Both the position numbers and the translations under genes were made by a program. The notes beneath the pieces are model-generated. The model made no database searches. It worked only from the letters and a program-made list of their open reading frames with translations, and was not told where the DNA came from. A stretch of 40,369 nt of DNA from Photobacterium lucens (GTDB taxonomy: Bacteria > Pseudomonadota > Gammaproteobacteria > Enterobacterales > Vibrionaceae), in contig NZ_SSMG01000486.1 of assembly GCF_009873615.1 (NCBI RefSeq), forward strand, positions 1 through 40,369. The letters run 5' to 3'. Shown one piece after another: positions 26,232-35,540 of the stretch; position 1 is the first letter of the stretch, and each line of letters starts with the position of its first letter.

Positions 26232-27233
26232 TTAGTTAGACCAACGTTCTTGACGCCACTCTTGTTGCTGTTCTTCGGTTAAAAACGTCCACGCCACAAT
26301 ACGAGAAATCTTCTGACCTTGTGACATTTCAATGGTTTTTACATCCGCTGCTTGCGCTTGTTGTAGCTGTTGGTAAATCGCAGGTAGGTTTTCTTTTTTA
26401 GACACTAACGTTGTAAACCAGAAACATTGACCAGCATGTTCAGCACTTTGTTTGATCATTTTTTGAATAAATGCGGCTTCCCCCCCCGGACACCAAAGCT
26501 CGGCTTTTTGACCACCAAAGTTTAATACAGGTTTAGCTTGTGCATTAAAGTTAGTTTGGCGTGGCTTTTGTTTCTTGTTGGCATTGGCTGCTAAGTTACG
26601 CACTTTACGCTCTGATCCTGCTGTCGCTTCTTCTAACGAGGCATGGAATGGTGGATTACAAAGCGTGAAATCAAACACTTCATCTGCATTGATCATGCCC
26701 GTGAAGATGTTATCGGCATTTTTCTGTAAACGCAGTTTGATATTGCCTTTGAGGCTGGGGTTTGCATCTGCGATAAATTTAGCTGATTTAATGGAGATAG
26801 GATCAATATCTGCACCAACAAACTGCCAACCATACACACGATGACCAATAATCGGATACACACAGTTCGCACCCACACCCACATCTAAACCACGTACAGC
26901 TTTACCTTGCGGAATGGTATTACCATTAGATTCAGCCAATAAGTCTGCAATATAGTGTAAGTAGTCTGCACGACCAGGAATTGGTGGACATAAGAAACCT
27001 GCTGGAATATCCCAGTAATTCACCTTGTAGAAATGACTCAATAAAGCTTTATTTAAGGCTTTTACCGCCGCAGGATCTGAGAAATTAACAGAAAGATCAC
27101 CATAAGAATTTTCACTAACATGCTGAGCTAATTCTGGTGTCGATTGAATTAACTTGGCAAAGTCATAACGCTCACGATGTGGGTTACGTGGGTGTAAACC
27201 TTTTTTAGGCTGTGCGTTTTTCTTTTGGCTCAT
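26232..27233 (-). CDS. rlmF: 23S rRNA (adenine-1618-N6)-methyltransferase
   Basis: RlmF methylates A1618 of 23S rRNA using S-adenosylmethionine. The sequence matches E. coli RlmF along its length: [14 protein letters not shown] near the start, [39 protein letters not shown]-binding [12 protein letters not shown] (about 116-127) and the catalytic NPPF (about 193-196). I choose ATG 27233 ([15 protein letters not shown], 333 residues) by homology; no strong ribosome site precedes either this or the upstream ATG at 27275. The coding strand carries eight consecutive G (26480-26487) in the CPGGEAAF region. It is a single gene with its own terminator. Confidence 0.92.
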   Translation of the reverse strand: MSQKKNAQPKKGLHPRNPHRERYDFAKLIQSTPELAQHVSENSYGDLSVNFSDPAAVKALNKALLSHFYKVNYWDIPAGFLCPPIPGRADYLHYIADLLAESNGNTIPQGKAVRGLDVGVGANCVYPIIGHRVYGWQFVGADIDPISIKSAKFIADANPSLKGNIKLRLQKNADNIFTGMINADEVFDFTLCNPPFHASLEEATAGSERKVRNLAANANKKQKPRQTNFNAQAKPVLNFGGQKAELWCPGGEAAFIQKMIKQSAEHAGQCFWFTTLVSKKENLPAIYQQLQQAQAADVKTIEMSQGQKISRIVAWTFLTEEQQQEWRQERWSN

Positions 27234-27350
27234 CTTTTTGCTACTCGCAGAATGGATCTTATCAAAGCGCAGCATTGTACATGGTTATGCGTCATATACT
27301 TAGTATTAAAGGTGTTAACTGACTAAATTACCCACGGTTCATGGCTTTAA

Positions 27351-28163
27351 TTACTCACTTTTCGCATCATTCTGCTTATTCACTTCTTGCTTCACCTTCA
27401 ATTTCGCCATTTCCAGTACATCTTCCCCGCTTAATTTATCAATCAAATTGATCGGCAATGGAAATACAATAGTGGATGTTCGCTCGTTTGCCACTTCCGT
27501 CAGGGTTTGGAAATAACGTAGCTGAATCGCATTCGGTGATTTGTTTAGCTCTTTGGCTGCTTCTTGCAATTTAGCTGATGCTTCAAGCTCACCTGTAGCA
27601 TGAATGACCTTGGCTCGACGAGAACGTTCAGCTTCAGCTTGTCTTGCTAATGCTCTTACCATGCTGTCATCGAGATCAACATGTTTGATTTCCACATTGG
27701 CGATTTTGATCCCCCAATTATCGGTATGCTGATCTAAGATCCCTTGTAGATCACGGTTAAGCTCTTCACGAGCTGACAGTAATTCATCAAGTTCATGTTG
27801 CCCTAGCACTGAGCGCAAGGTGGTTTGAGATAGCTGGCTAGTGGCTTCGAAGTAATTCTCGACATTGATAATCGCCATCTTGGGATCAACGACTTTAAAG
27901 TACACCACAGCATTAACATGCACTGATACATTATCTTTAGTAATTAAATCTTGAGTCGGGACATCAAGCACAATGGTACGTAAATCAACACGCACCATTT
28001 GTTGAATGATCGGCACAATAATAACCAGTCCCGGCCCTTTGACTTCATAGAAACGCCCTAGTAGAAACACCACGGCTCTTTCATATTCTCGCAAAATCTT
28101 AAACATGCTAAAGATCAGCGCCACCACGAACACAACGATGACCGCAAGTGAATAAGTGATCAT
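27351..28163 (-). CDS. Slipin/stomatin-like membrane protein
   Basis: This 270-residue protein has one N-terminal membrane segment (about 3-21) and a stomatin/prohibitin (SPFH) domain: [46 protein letters not shown], and a charged helical part with [19 protein letters not shown]. Slipins are usually encoded beside NfeD membrane proteases that cleave them or act with them on membrane microdomains. The nfeD-like gene lies 38 bases upstream in the same direction, so the two form that classic pair. Confidence 0.93.
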   Translation of the reverse strand: MITYSLAVIVVFVVALIFSMFKILREYERAVVFLLGRFYEVKGPGLVIIVPIIQQMVRVDLRTIVLDVPTQDLITKDNVSVHVNAVVYFKVVDPKMAIINVENYFEATSQLSQTTLRSVLGQHELDELLSAREELNRDLQGILDQHTDNWGIKIANVEIKHVDLDDSMVRALARQAEAERSRRAKVIHATGELEASAKLQEAAKELNKSPNAIQLRYFQTLTEVANERTSTIVFPLPINLIDKLSGEDVLEMAKLKVKQEVNKQNDAKSE

Positions 28164-28201
28164 ACTTATCTCCTTTTAAGCGTATTAAGTAGCTCTATAG
28201 A

Positions 28202-29623
28202 TTAAGGATCGATTTCAAGCCATAAGCCTCTGACTCCCGTTACAATCACCTTATCGCCCTTGTGAAAAACACCAGTGCTGGTGGCTTGCCACATTTCACC
28301 CGCCACAAAAACATGGTATTTACCTGCTTCATTATCGACATACATCACTGTGGCTTGCTGACCAATTAAGGTATTTATCCCTGTTGTGACAGGTCGTTTA
28401 CGAGATTTCACCAACATGGCAATAATGACGAAGAAAAACAGTGCAGAGACAACGGTGAAACCAATGATTAACGGTGCAGCGATTTGATAACCGGGTAAAT
28501 CAGTATCCATTAACATCACCGATCCCAATGCAAATGAGGCGATGCCCCCGAGCCCTAAAATACCGAAACTTGGACTAAAGGCTTCCGCTACCATCAACAT
28601 GACACCAAGAATAATCAGTGCTAATCCAGCATAGCTAATCGGTAACATTTGCAATGAATACATCGCTAACACAAAGCAAATCCCACCTAATACACCGGGT
28701 AAACCAACACCTGGGCTATAAAACTCAAGTAGTAAGCCGTACATACCAATTAGCATTAAGATGTAAGCAACATTAGGGTTAGTTAGCACTGAGAGTAATT
28801 TGAATCGCCAGTCTTGTTCACGCTCAACAAAACTGACATTTGTTAATTCAATCGGTGTTTCCACACCATTGAGTTTGACCATTCTGCCATTAGCTTTCTC
28901 TATGACTTGCTCTCGGTTTTGGGCAATGAAATCAATCACGTTTTCTTTAAGTGCGGTTTGTGCATCAATGCTGGCAGCCTCTCGTACTGCTTTAATTGCC
29001 CATTCAGGATTACGATTGTGTAATTTCGCTAAGCTTTCAATATAAGCCGCAGCATCATTGATGACTTTACTTTCCATTGCAGAAGGATTGCTTGTTGCAG
29101 GCGTTGGCTCTTTATCGTTTTCAGCACTGTTTTGCTTCTCTTCGCTATCTGGCTGTTTGTTTTGAGGCTTATCAGAAGCATTGGTTGGTTTATCCTCATC
29201 ATTTCCTGACAACGGATTACTACCAGCTTTACCACCACCAATAGAAACAGGTGTCGCAGCACCTAAGTTTGTCCCATCAGCCATGGTCGCTATATGGCTT
29301 GCCAACAGAATATAAGTTCCTGCACTGGCGGCTCTTGAACCTGCAGGACCGACCCATGTTGTGATAGGTACTGGCGAGACAGTTATCGCCTGAATGATTT
29401 GTCTCATCGACGTATCAAGCCCACCGGGCGTATCAACTTGTAGGATGATCATTGCAGCATTGTTGTTTTGTGCTTCGGTAATTTCTCTAGTGACATAATC
29501 GCTGGTGGCAGGACCAATCCCGCCTTCAATGCCAATCACCCACACCTCTTGCTGTGTTTGAGCAACCGCACTAAAACCCAATAGCATGACGCACAGAAAT
29601 AAGAATCGAATAATCGTTTTCAT
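28202..29623 (-). CDS. NfeD-family membrane serine protease
   Basis: This is the long form of NfeD (473 residues from ATG 29623, chosen because a signal peptide then begins at residue 1; the frame extends seven codons further). It has a signal peptide ending near AVAQ (about 19-22), a ClpP-like serine protease domain with the VDTPGG motif and catalytic Ser100 in RAASAGTY, and probable Lys186 (ESKVINDAAAY). Four or five membrane helices and a C-terminal OB-fold NfeD domain (GKYHVFVAGEMWQATS) follow. Between the Ser and Lys lies a hydrophilic insert of about 50 residues (about 130-181) rich in Glu, Asp, Asn, Lys and Pro. It is paired with the slipin. Confidence 0.92.
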   Translation of the reverse strand: MKTIIRFLFLCVMLLGFSAVAQTQQEVWVIGIEGGIGPATSDYVTREITEAQNNNAAMIILQVDTPGGLDTSMRQIIQAITVSPVPITTWVGPAGSRAASAGTYILLASHIATMADGTNLGAATPVSIGGGKAGSNPLSGNDEDKPTNASDKPQNKQPDSEEKQNSAENDKEPTPATSNPSAMESKVINDAAAYIESLAKLHNRNPEWAIKAVREAASIDAQTALKENVIDFIAQNREQVIEKANGRMVKLNGVETPIELTNVSFVEREQDWRFKLLSVLTNPNVAYILMLIGMYGLLLEFYSPGVGLPGVLGGICFVLAMYSLQMLPISYAGLALIILGVMLMVAEAFSPSFGILGLGGIASFALGSVMLMDTDLPGYQIAAPLIIGFTVVSALFFFVIIAMLVKSRKRPVTTGINTLIGQQATVMYVDNEAGKYHVFVAGEMWQATSTGVFHKGDKVIVTGVRGLWLEIDP

Positions 29624-29792
29624 CGCTTCACCCACCACTGTCATGAATAAAAGCTGAAACTATTAATACTGATACAAACAGCAGTTAATACTTTAACTAT
29701 ACGAGCTGTAAGGAGATTTGGTTTTCTTAAATATGAAGAGCAGCCTTAGATACGATGCGTTAGATGCAAACGTCAAAATAGAAGAAAAGGCT

Positions 29793-29824
29793 TATACCCA
29801 AGTCACCTCAAGGTACTGGGTATA
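29793..29824. repeat. TATACCCA...TGGGTATA dispersed inverted repeat
   Basis: Outer arms TATACCCA (29793-29800) and TGGGTATA (29817-29824) enclose an inner ACCT-CA-AGGT repeat. From memory, sequences of the type TATACCCAAGTnACCTCAAG recur between genes in many gammaproteobacteria. It lies 33 bases before the channel gene start and may fold in its leader. Confidence 0.5.
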
Positions 29825-29856
29825 TACTTAATAATAAAAACAATAAGGATAGATCT

Positions 29857-31044
29857 ATGTCCAATAAGACGTTAACGCTATTCCCCGTTTCAGCCCGTTC
29901 TATCTCATGCCTTATCAGGCTACTTTTGGCGTTAACATACTTATGCTATGGGATCTCTTCATCATTAGCGGCACAAGAGCAGACAACTGCAAACTCCCCC
30001 CAAATAATGCAAGCCACAGTAACGAATGAAGCCAATAAAAAGGAACTGCTCATTGGCACTTATTTATGTCCGCCTTTTGTTATGCAAGATCAATTCGGGG
30101 AATACACAGGGTTAAGTGTTCTGCTATGGCAGCAAATAGCTGAGAAATTACAGTTGCCCTATCGTTTTCAAAATTACCCACTGAAAGAGTTATTACAAGC
30201 CGTTGCTAATAAAGAGGTAGATATTGGGCTATCTTGCTTATCGATAACCCCTGAGCGTGAGGAAATCATCGATTTTTCCCATTCTTTTTATGAAACTCAC
30301 TTGGCTATCGTGGTGAAATCTGCAGGTTATTTCGATACGTTCAAAAGTATTATTACCAACCGACATTTGCTGACGATCATTGGTATTTTCTTCACCGCAG
30401 CCACTTTAGTCGGAGGGTTGTACTATTTGTTAGAGCATCGAGTAAACGATAAGCTTTACTCTATGCGCTCTCGCCCTGCACAACTCATTGAAGGCTTTAT
30501 TCTTGGCCTACTATTTATCACCAAAGGGCCATTTAATTACTATGAATTTAAAACCTTAACAGGACGAGTTTTAACCGTTTGCCTTGCGGTATTTACCACA
30601 CTTTTTATTGCCAGTATTACCGCTGTATTAGCTAGTACTTTTACCGTTGGTTTGATCAGTAATGACATTAAAAGCCCTCATGATTTAGTCAATGTCACTA
30701 CAGGAGCAAAAACAGCCTCTACTTCATCTCAGTTTCTCACCCGTCATAGCATTGCTCATCGTCAATACGATACGGTTCCAGATATGCTTGATGCATTAGA
30801 CAAAGGCGAAATTGAAGCGGCTGTTGGTGATGATGCGATAGTGAAATACCGCATAAAAATAGCAAAAGAGAAAGGAAAATACGAAAAGCTTAACGTGTTG
30901 CCATACCAGTTTGAAAAACAAAACTACGGTATCGCTTTAACTGAAAAAAGCCCGTATGAAGAGTCGATAAATCGAGAGTTATTACAGTTTAGACAAACCA
31001 ATGAATGGCGAAATGCTTTATTAGAGTATTTTAAAATCAAATAG
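29857..31044 (+). CDS. Prokaryotic ionotropic glutamate receptor-like channel
   Basis: This 395-residue protein has the layout of bacterial glutamate receptor channels (GluR0 type). After a signal segment (about 17-38) comes the first lobe of a periplasmic amino-acid-binding domain (about 62-155, with TPEREEIIDFS and R134, the usual alpha-carboxylate ligand). A channel insert follows with a first membrane helix (about 170-192), a re-entrant pore stretch (about 210-228) and another helix (about 237-262), then the second binding lobe (about 270-395). The last helix carries SITAVLAS (253-260), close to the SYTANLAA motif of animal receptors. The potassium filter TVGYG of GluR0 is absent; the pore reads LLFITKGPFNYYEF. 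It is a single gene with a terminator. Confidence 0.8.
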   Translation: MSNKTLTLFPVSARSISCLIRLLLALTYLCYGISSSLAAQEQTTANSPQIMQATVTNEANKKELLIGTYLCPPFVMQDQFGEYTGLSVLLWQQIAEKLQLPYRFQNYPLKELLQAVANKEVDIGLSCLSITPEREEIIDFSHSFYETHLAIVVKSAGYFDTFKSIITNRHLLTIIGIFFTAATLVGGLYYLLEHRVNDKLYSMRSRPAQLIEGFILGLLFITKGPFNYYEFKTLTGRVLTVCLAVFTTLFIASITAVLASTFTVGLISNDIKSPHDLVNVTTGAKTASTSSQFLTRHSIAHRQYDTVPDMLDALDKGEIEAAVGDDAIVKYRIKIAKEKGKYEKLNVLPYQFEKQNYGIALTEKSPYEESINRELLQFRQTNEWRNALLEYFKIK

Positions 31045-31066
31045 ATAAAAGAGAGTAAAGAGAGCC

Positions 31067-31110
31067 ACGCTATATTCCAAATAATCATCACTTTTGAAAT
31101 ATAGCGTTTT
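31067..31110. terminator. Terminator between the channel gene and viaA
   Basis: A 10-bp stem (ACGCTATATT / AATATAGCGT, arms 31067-31076 and 31098-31107) with a 21-base loop is followed by TTT. It lies between convergent genes and may serve both. Confidence 0.6.
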
Positions 31111-31115
31111 AACTT

Positions 31116-32573
31116 CTAGCGAGCCTTAAATAACTTACCTAATTGGCTCAGTTTTGACGGATGATACGACCAACAATGATCGAACATTTCAAGCAATTCT
31201 GGATTACCATACTTCGACAAATTCACCGCATGAAAACGGTTCTTTTGCGCTTTTAACTTCTCTACTCGCGTCAGCATTTCATCAGGTTGGCTTGGTGCAA
31301 TAAAGTCAGATAACACCACCAAATCCGCGTTTTTATATTTACCGTCACTCATTAAATCAATGGATTGATCAAGCACAGGTCCCAAGTCCGTACCACCGTG
31401 GAATGAGTAAGATAAGAAGTTAACCACTTCACTCAAGCCATCTTGCTTGGTCAGCTCGTAAGTGATTTGCTGAGTAGAGAACATGATCACGTAGCAATCG
31501 CGCTCATCCGCTAACGCAATCTGCATTAAACCGTAAGCTAAAGCTTTAGCACAATTCTCAGGAAAACCCGACATTGAGCCTGATGCATCAATACAAACGA
31601 TAAATGGTCCTTTATCTTGATCAACACGCTTGGTTTGTCGTTTAAAAGCTTTAACCTTACGCAGTTTTCGCTGAGTCCCCTGCATCCGATAATTCATTAA
31701 GCGTTTATCAGCTAAGTGTTTATAAAACACCACTTCAAGCTCAGGGTATGCCAAGAACATCGCTTCGTTGGGTAGCAGTTTGGCAAGATCATCACTTTCA
31801 TGAATACCGACGATATCATCAGTGACATTGTCACTTACCTCTTCCACCAGCTTAAATTCGTCAGCTTTAACCCGCTCTTTATTAGGATCATCTACCTCAC
31901 TCGCCATTCGCCCTAACTTCTCTGCAATGTCTTGCAAGCCATTATTCTTTTTCAAGAACTTGGCTATTTTCTTCATTACATCAACATCGGTTTGGGTCAG
32001 TTTGGCTTTTGCCATATCCCATAAACGCCCTGCTTTGGTTTCATCACCAGCTTCGGTAACTTCTTCCATTTGCTTTAATGTTTCAATACGCTGATACATA
32101 TCTCTCAGCAAAGCTTCTTTATGCTCTTCAATCTCTGATTCTTGCGCTTCAGTTAAAGCATGAGCAATATACTCATACCATTTATTACAGAAGAATCGTT
32201 GGAACATCGGGTTATGTTTTTGATGCTCTTTTGCGACAAGGCTTTTTGCTTTGAAGTAAAACGAAGATTGCCCTTCAAGTTTTTTTACTAACTCGTCAGC
32301 ATGTTCGATGAAATAGTCTTGATCCCACTTACAGGCTTGCTGATACAGTTCAATCTCGTCATGAAACCGCTCTTCCACTGTCCCTTTTGCGGTTTGCCGG
32401 ATCATCTGTCCACGCCATTTCATAACTTGGTTTTTCATGGCGGTTTTAATGCCAGGACTTTGCTCTGCTGCCATTAATAGTTGCGGTCTTACCATGACCT
32501 CGTGTACAGCACTATCAATGATGCCCGACTCAGCGAGCATCATTGCAAAGTTTAATCCTTCAGAGACTGGCAT
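31116..32573 (-). CDS. viaA: ViaA, VWA-domain partner of RavA
   Basis: ViaA is a cytoplasmic von Willebrand A-domain protein that stimulates the RavA ATPase; in E. coli the pair affects aminoglycoside sensitivity and respiratory complexes. The 485-residue length and all-helical N-terminal half (about 1-315) fit the family. The VWA domain starts near 322 with FIVCIDASGSMSG, the MIDAS residues being D329, S331 and S333, and later FHGGTDLGPVL and VVLSDF. It follows ravA after a 76-base gap on the same strand, the usual order. Confidence 0.95.
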   Translation of the reverse strand: MPVSEGLNFAMMLAESGIIDSAVHEVMVRPQLLMAAEQSPGIKTAMKNQVMKWRGQMIRQTAKGTVEERFHDEIELYQQACKWDQDYFIEHADELVKKLEGQSSFYFKAKSLVAKEHQKHNPMFQRFFCNKWYEYIAHALTEAQESEIEEHKEALLRDMYQRIETLKQMEEVTEAGDETKAGRLWDMAKAKLTQTDVDVMKKIAKFLKKNNGLQDIAEKLGRMASEVDDPNKERVKADEFKLVEEVSDNVTDDIVGIHESDDLAKLLPNEAMFLAYPELEVVFYKHLADKRLMNYRMQGTQRKLRKVKAFKRQTKRVDQDKGPFIVCIDASGSMSGFPENCAKALAYGLMQIALADERDCYVIMFSTQQITYELTKQDGLSEVVNFLSYSFHGGTDLGPVLDQSIDLMSDGKYKNADLVVLSDFIAPSQPDEMLTRVEKLKAQKNRFHAVNLSKYGNPELLEMFDHCWSYHPSKLSQLGKLFKAR

Positions 32574-32649
32574 ACGCTATTCTCCTCTTTCCATGCTTAA
32601 TATCAGCTTGGCTTGTTCTATTGTTACTAAACACACTGATTATCAAACA

Positions 32650-34308
32650 CTATTTAGCAAAATATTCAGAAAGATGGTTTATGCGGAAAGCACTTTTCTC
32701 AACTAAGCCTTTAAGCTCAGTTACTTTATCTGCTGCATCACTGATACTTTGTTCAATTAGCGCAGGAAATGAATCATTAATAAAGTTATGTGGTAGTGCA
32801 CCGTGGAACTGGGAGCGACACTTCATGATGTTATGCTCAGCATCCACAATCTTCGCCATTGCGCTATCTACAGCTTGCTGCCATGTTTGTTGCATGCTCT
32901 CAGTAATGCCTTTATTACCCGCTATCCCTACCAGTACAGCACGATTGGCAATATCTTTGATGGTTAAGCGATTCTGCGCATCAATTTCAAACTGTAAACG
33001 ACACAGATGGGTATTCTTATTAACAAAACCGTAGATATCACATTTACCGGTGCGGATCTTCTTATCAAATTCATCACCATCCACATAAACCCAACGGCTA
33101 TCGCCCGGCTCTTGCTCCGATACTGATGGGTTCTGTTGCAGCATCACTAATTTGATCATGCGTGGGTTGTTATTCACATTGAAACGCGCTGCTGTGGCAA
33201 AGCTATACTTAAACCACTCTTTACGCATGGTGCTTTCTTTCGTGAAGGTAATCGCAAGTTTATCTGCTACATCATCGTTAATAGTATTGATGATGGTTTC
33301 TGCTTCATTGGCATCTAACGCAGATTCTTTTTGATTAAACGCATACTCAGCCGCAAACTTATTAACGATATTACAGATCACGTTACGCGATTCTGGGCTA
33401 TGCCATAAACAATCTTGTAGCAGTAATAAATCAAGTGGGTTGATTTCATCTCTACCATTAAAGAAAGCGCTGGCTTTTAATAAGCGTACTGATTTCTTCC
33501 AGCGACGATCGGAAATATAAAGCTCATTGTCGCTATCAATCACATCAGCTTGATCCACTTTATTTTCAACCATGGATTTCAATTGATAGATCTGCTCAAA
33601 AATCGCTTCACTTAACTGGACATCGTCAATGTGCTGCTGCCAGTTGATGTATTCTTCATCTTTAATCGTAAGGCTTGGATCGATTTCTTGTAATGTCGGT
33701 CCTTCACCCATTAGCATGGCTTTGAAGTTTTTCTTCTCTTGAATACGGTTTACAAACACACGAACCAACATACGATCGTACAGCGCATCTAAACCGCTAT
33801 CTTCATCTGGTAATTCATTCGATGCTGTGATCAACAAGCGCATCGGCACAGGCAGCACATCTTGACCATTTTTGAATGTGCGTTCATTCACCACAGTTAA
33901 TAAGGTATTAAGAATAGCAGGACCGGCTTTCCAAATTTCATCAAGGAAAACTACTTGCGCTGTTGGTAAATAGCCATCCGTTAATCGTACATATTTACCG
34001 TTATCTTTTAATTCCTGAATAGATAGAGGACCGAATACTTCTTCAGGCGTTGAGAAACGCGTCATCAAGTAATCAAAGAATTTACTGTCATCAAAAGCTT
34101 GGATAAGACGTTTCGCAATTAAACTTTTAGCAATACCAGGAGGACCTAGTAGAAAAACACTTTCCCCTGCTAATGCAGCTAGCAAACACAGCTTTATCAC
34201 TTCTTCGCGTTCGTAAACGCCATTTGAAAGCCCTTTGATCAGTTTTTGAATACGTTCAGATAAAATTGCTTTATTCGGAGTTGTTGCTGTTGTTGCCATT
34301 GTGAGCAT
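32650..34308 (-). CDS. ravA: RavA, MoxR-family AAA+ ATPase
   Basis: RavA is a MoxR-type AAA+ ATPase that forms hexamers, binds the lysine decarboxylase LdcI in enterobacteria, and works with ViaA. The 552 residues include Walker A GPPGIAKS (55-62), Walker B VVFLDEIWKA (D123, E124), sensor 1 LLITASNELP, an arginine-finger region DRMLVRVFV, and the long C-terminal extension with a discontinuous LARA-like domain. The start at 34308 gives MLTMATTATT; the Met at codon 4 is an alternative, and neither has a strong ribosome site. Transcribed with viaA. Confidence 0.95.
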   Translation of the reverse strand: MLTMATTATTPNKAILSERIQKLIKGLSNGVYEREEVIKLCLLAALAGESVFLLGPPGIAKSLIAKRLIQAFDDSKFFDYLMTRFSTPEEVFGPLSIQELKDNGKYVRLTDGYLPTAQVVFLDEIWKAGPAILNTLLTVVNERTFKNGQDVLPVPMRLLITASNELPDEDSGLDALYDRMLVRVFVNRIQEKKNFKAMLMGEGPTLQEIDPSLTIKDEEYINWQQHIDDVQLSEAIFEQIYQLKSMVENKVDQADVIDSDNELYISDRRWKKSVRLLKASAFFNGRDEINPLDLLLLQDCLWHSPESRNVICNIVNKFAAEYAFNQKESALDANEAETIINTINDDVADKLAITFTKESTMRKEWFKYSFATAARFNVNNNPRMIKLVMLQQNPSVSEQEPGDSRWVYVDGDEFDKKIRTGKCDIYGFVNKNTHLCRLQFEIDAQNRLTIKDIANRAVLVGIAGNKGITESMQQTWQQAVDSAMAKIVDAEHNIMKCRSQFHGALPHNFINDSFPALIEQSISDAADKVTELKGLVEKSAFRINHLSEYFAK

Positions 34309-34613
34309 AAAACCAACCTTGTTTGTAAACCCTACTTACGCTTTAACTGCGTCTATATCACTGAGAGCATACGCTCTACTTTTAATGTTATATCTATAAA
34401 ACGACTTTATCATTGTAACAAGTTGATTCAAAATTTTATCTTGTAATCACTCACTTATTAGCCATATAGATTCATGTGCTTAACGTTTTTTAGTGACTAT
34501 TCCTAGCTTAAATTTGACTTTATACCTCTTTCTATAGCGGTGTCTTATTCACAAGATTGTCACAATATTGAAATAAGATACAGCGCGAAATAATTAAGCT
34601 CATGGAGTAAAAA
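34309..34613. promoter_or_regulatory. Divergent ravA/pstS promoter region
   Basis: On the minus strand TTGTTA (34416-34421), 17 bases and TATAGA (34393-34398) form a candidate ravA promoter. A small hairpin, AGAGC-ATAC-GCTCT (34364-34377), lies in its leader. The plus-strand side carries the Pho box and -10 of pstS, described separately. No gene is seen in the gap. Confidence 0.4.
34546..34579 (+). promoter_or_regulatory. Pho box and -10 of pstS
   Basis: TATTCAC-AAGA-TTGTCAC (34546-34563) matches the PhoB direct repeat CTGTCAT-N4-CTGTCAC, with the second unit 6 of 7. Ten bases on, TAAGAT (34574-34579) is a plausible -10, the spacing expected when PhoB replaces the -35 contact. Confidence 0.6.
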
Positions 34614-35444
34614 ATGCTTAAAACAATAATTAGTCTGCTGACATTAGGGCTATGTGTCACTTCAGCAACTGTACAAGCTAAAGAAACAGTTACTGTTGCA
34701 GGATCGACTTCAGTTAGCCACATAATGGATGTGCTAGCTGATACCTATTCATTAACCCACCAAAACACAACAATTGCGATCCAAGGAACAGGTTCGACCG
34801 CTGGAATCACTGCTGTAAAACAAGGTGCAGCTGAAATTGGCATGAGCTCTCGTATTATTGAACCATCAGAGCTTGACGGTAACTACAAAACCGTCACCAT
34901 TGCTCACGATGGTATCGCGCTAGTAGTGAATAAAGATAACCCTGTATCTAACTTAACTCGCCAACAAGTAATTGATATTTATCAAGGAAAAATCACTAAC
35001 TGGAAATCAATTAACGGTAATGACTTAGACATGGCTGTTGTTAGCCGTGAAAACGCCTCAGGATCACGCTTTTCGTTTGAACACTTTATGGGGTTAACCA
35101 AGAAAGTTTCTGAATTTACCGTTTCAGACATCAGCCCACGTGTTTTAGTGGTAAGCACTAATGGCATGGTAAAAAGCTTAGTTTCTCGTAATAAACATGC
35201 GATTGGCTATGTCTCTCTAGGATCTGTCGATGATTCTGTTAAAGCAATTTCTTACGATAGTGTTTTCCCAACCATTGAAAAAATCGAGTCAGGTGAATAC
35301 AAAATTGCTCGCCCATTTCTACTGATGTTCAAAGAGAACAAATTAGATAAAGGCGCGCAGCAATTCATTAAATTCGTTTTATCAAATCAAGCGCAAACCA
35401 TTATTCGTGATAAGGGTTATGTCTCTATTGATGAGAAAGCATAA
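34614..35444 (+). CDS. pstS: PstS-family phosphate-binding protein
   Basis: This 276-residue periplasmic binding protein has a signal peptide (1-22, ending VQA) and the PstS pattern: VTVAGSTSVSHIMDVLA, IQGTGSTAGITAVKQGAAEIGMSSR, VNKDNPVSNLTRQQVIDIYQGKITNW, RENASGSRFSFEHFMG and NKHAIGYVSLGSV. These residues line the phosphate site in the family. GGAG lies seven bases before the ATG. No pstC, pstA or pstB is adjacent, so it is an orphan; it may feed a transporter encoded elsewhere, or serve in phosphate sensing. A Pho box upstream supports phosphate control. Confidence 0.88.
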   Translation: MLKTIISLLTLGLCVTSATVQAKETVTVAGSTSVSHIMDVLADTYSLTHQNTTIAIQGTGSTAGITAVKQGAAEIGMSSRIIEPSELDGNYKTVTIAHDGIALVVNKDNPVSNLTRQQVIDIYQGKITNWKSINGNDLDMAVVSRENASGSRFSFEHFMGLTKKVSEFTVSDISPRVLVVSTNGMVKSLVSRNKHAIGYVSLGSVDDSVKAISYDSVFPTIEKIESGEYKIARPFLLMFKENKLDKGAQQFIKFVLSNQAQTIIRDKGYVSIDEKA

Positions 35445-35473
35445 AAGCGCAGTGAGTCGCTAACTAATAAAAT

Positions 35474-35516
35474 AAAAGGCGGACAGCGATGACACTCAGT
35501 CAGCTGTTCGCCTTTT
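35474..35516. terminator. Terminator between pstS and sseA
   Basis: A 13-bp stem with one G-U pair (AAAAGGCGGACAG / CTGTTCGCCTTTT, arms 35474-35486 and 35504-35516) is followed by T on the plus strand and preceded by A-rich sequence. It fits a bidirectional terminator for these convergent genes. Confidence 0.85.
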
Positions 35517-35540
35517 TATTGTTATTGATAGATACCCAAA

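Noticed and set aside
27275-27281. TTGTACA sequence near the upstream rlmF start, as a further LitR-type operator
   Set aside because: It is a single site without the paired 18-bp spacing and lies inside the possible rlmF coding start.
32543-33034. 163-codon plus-strand open frame opposite ravA and viaA
   Set aside because: It is antisense to two clearly conserved genes, has no ribosome site, and its composition is that of a shadow frame.
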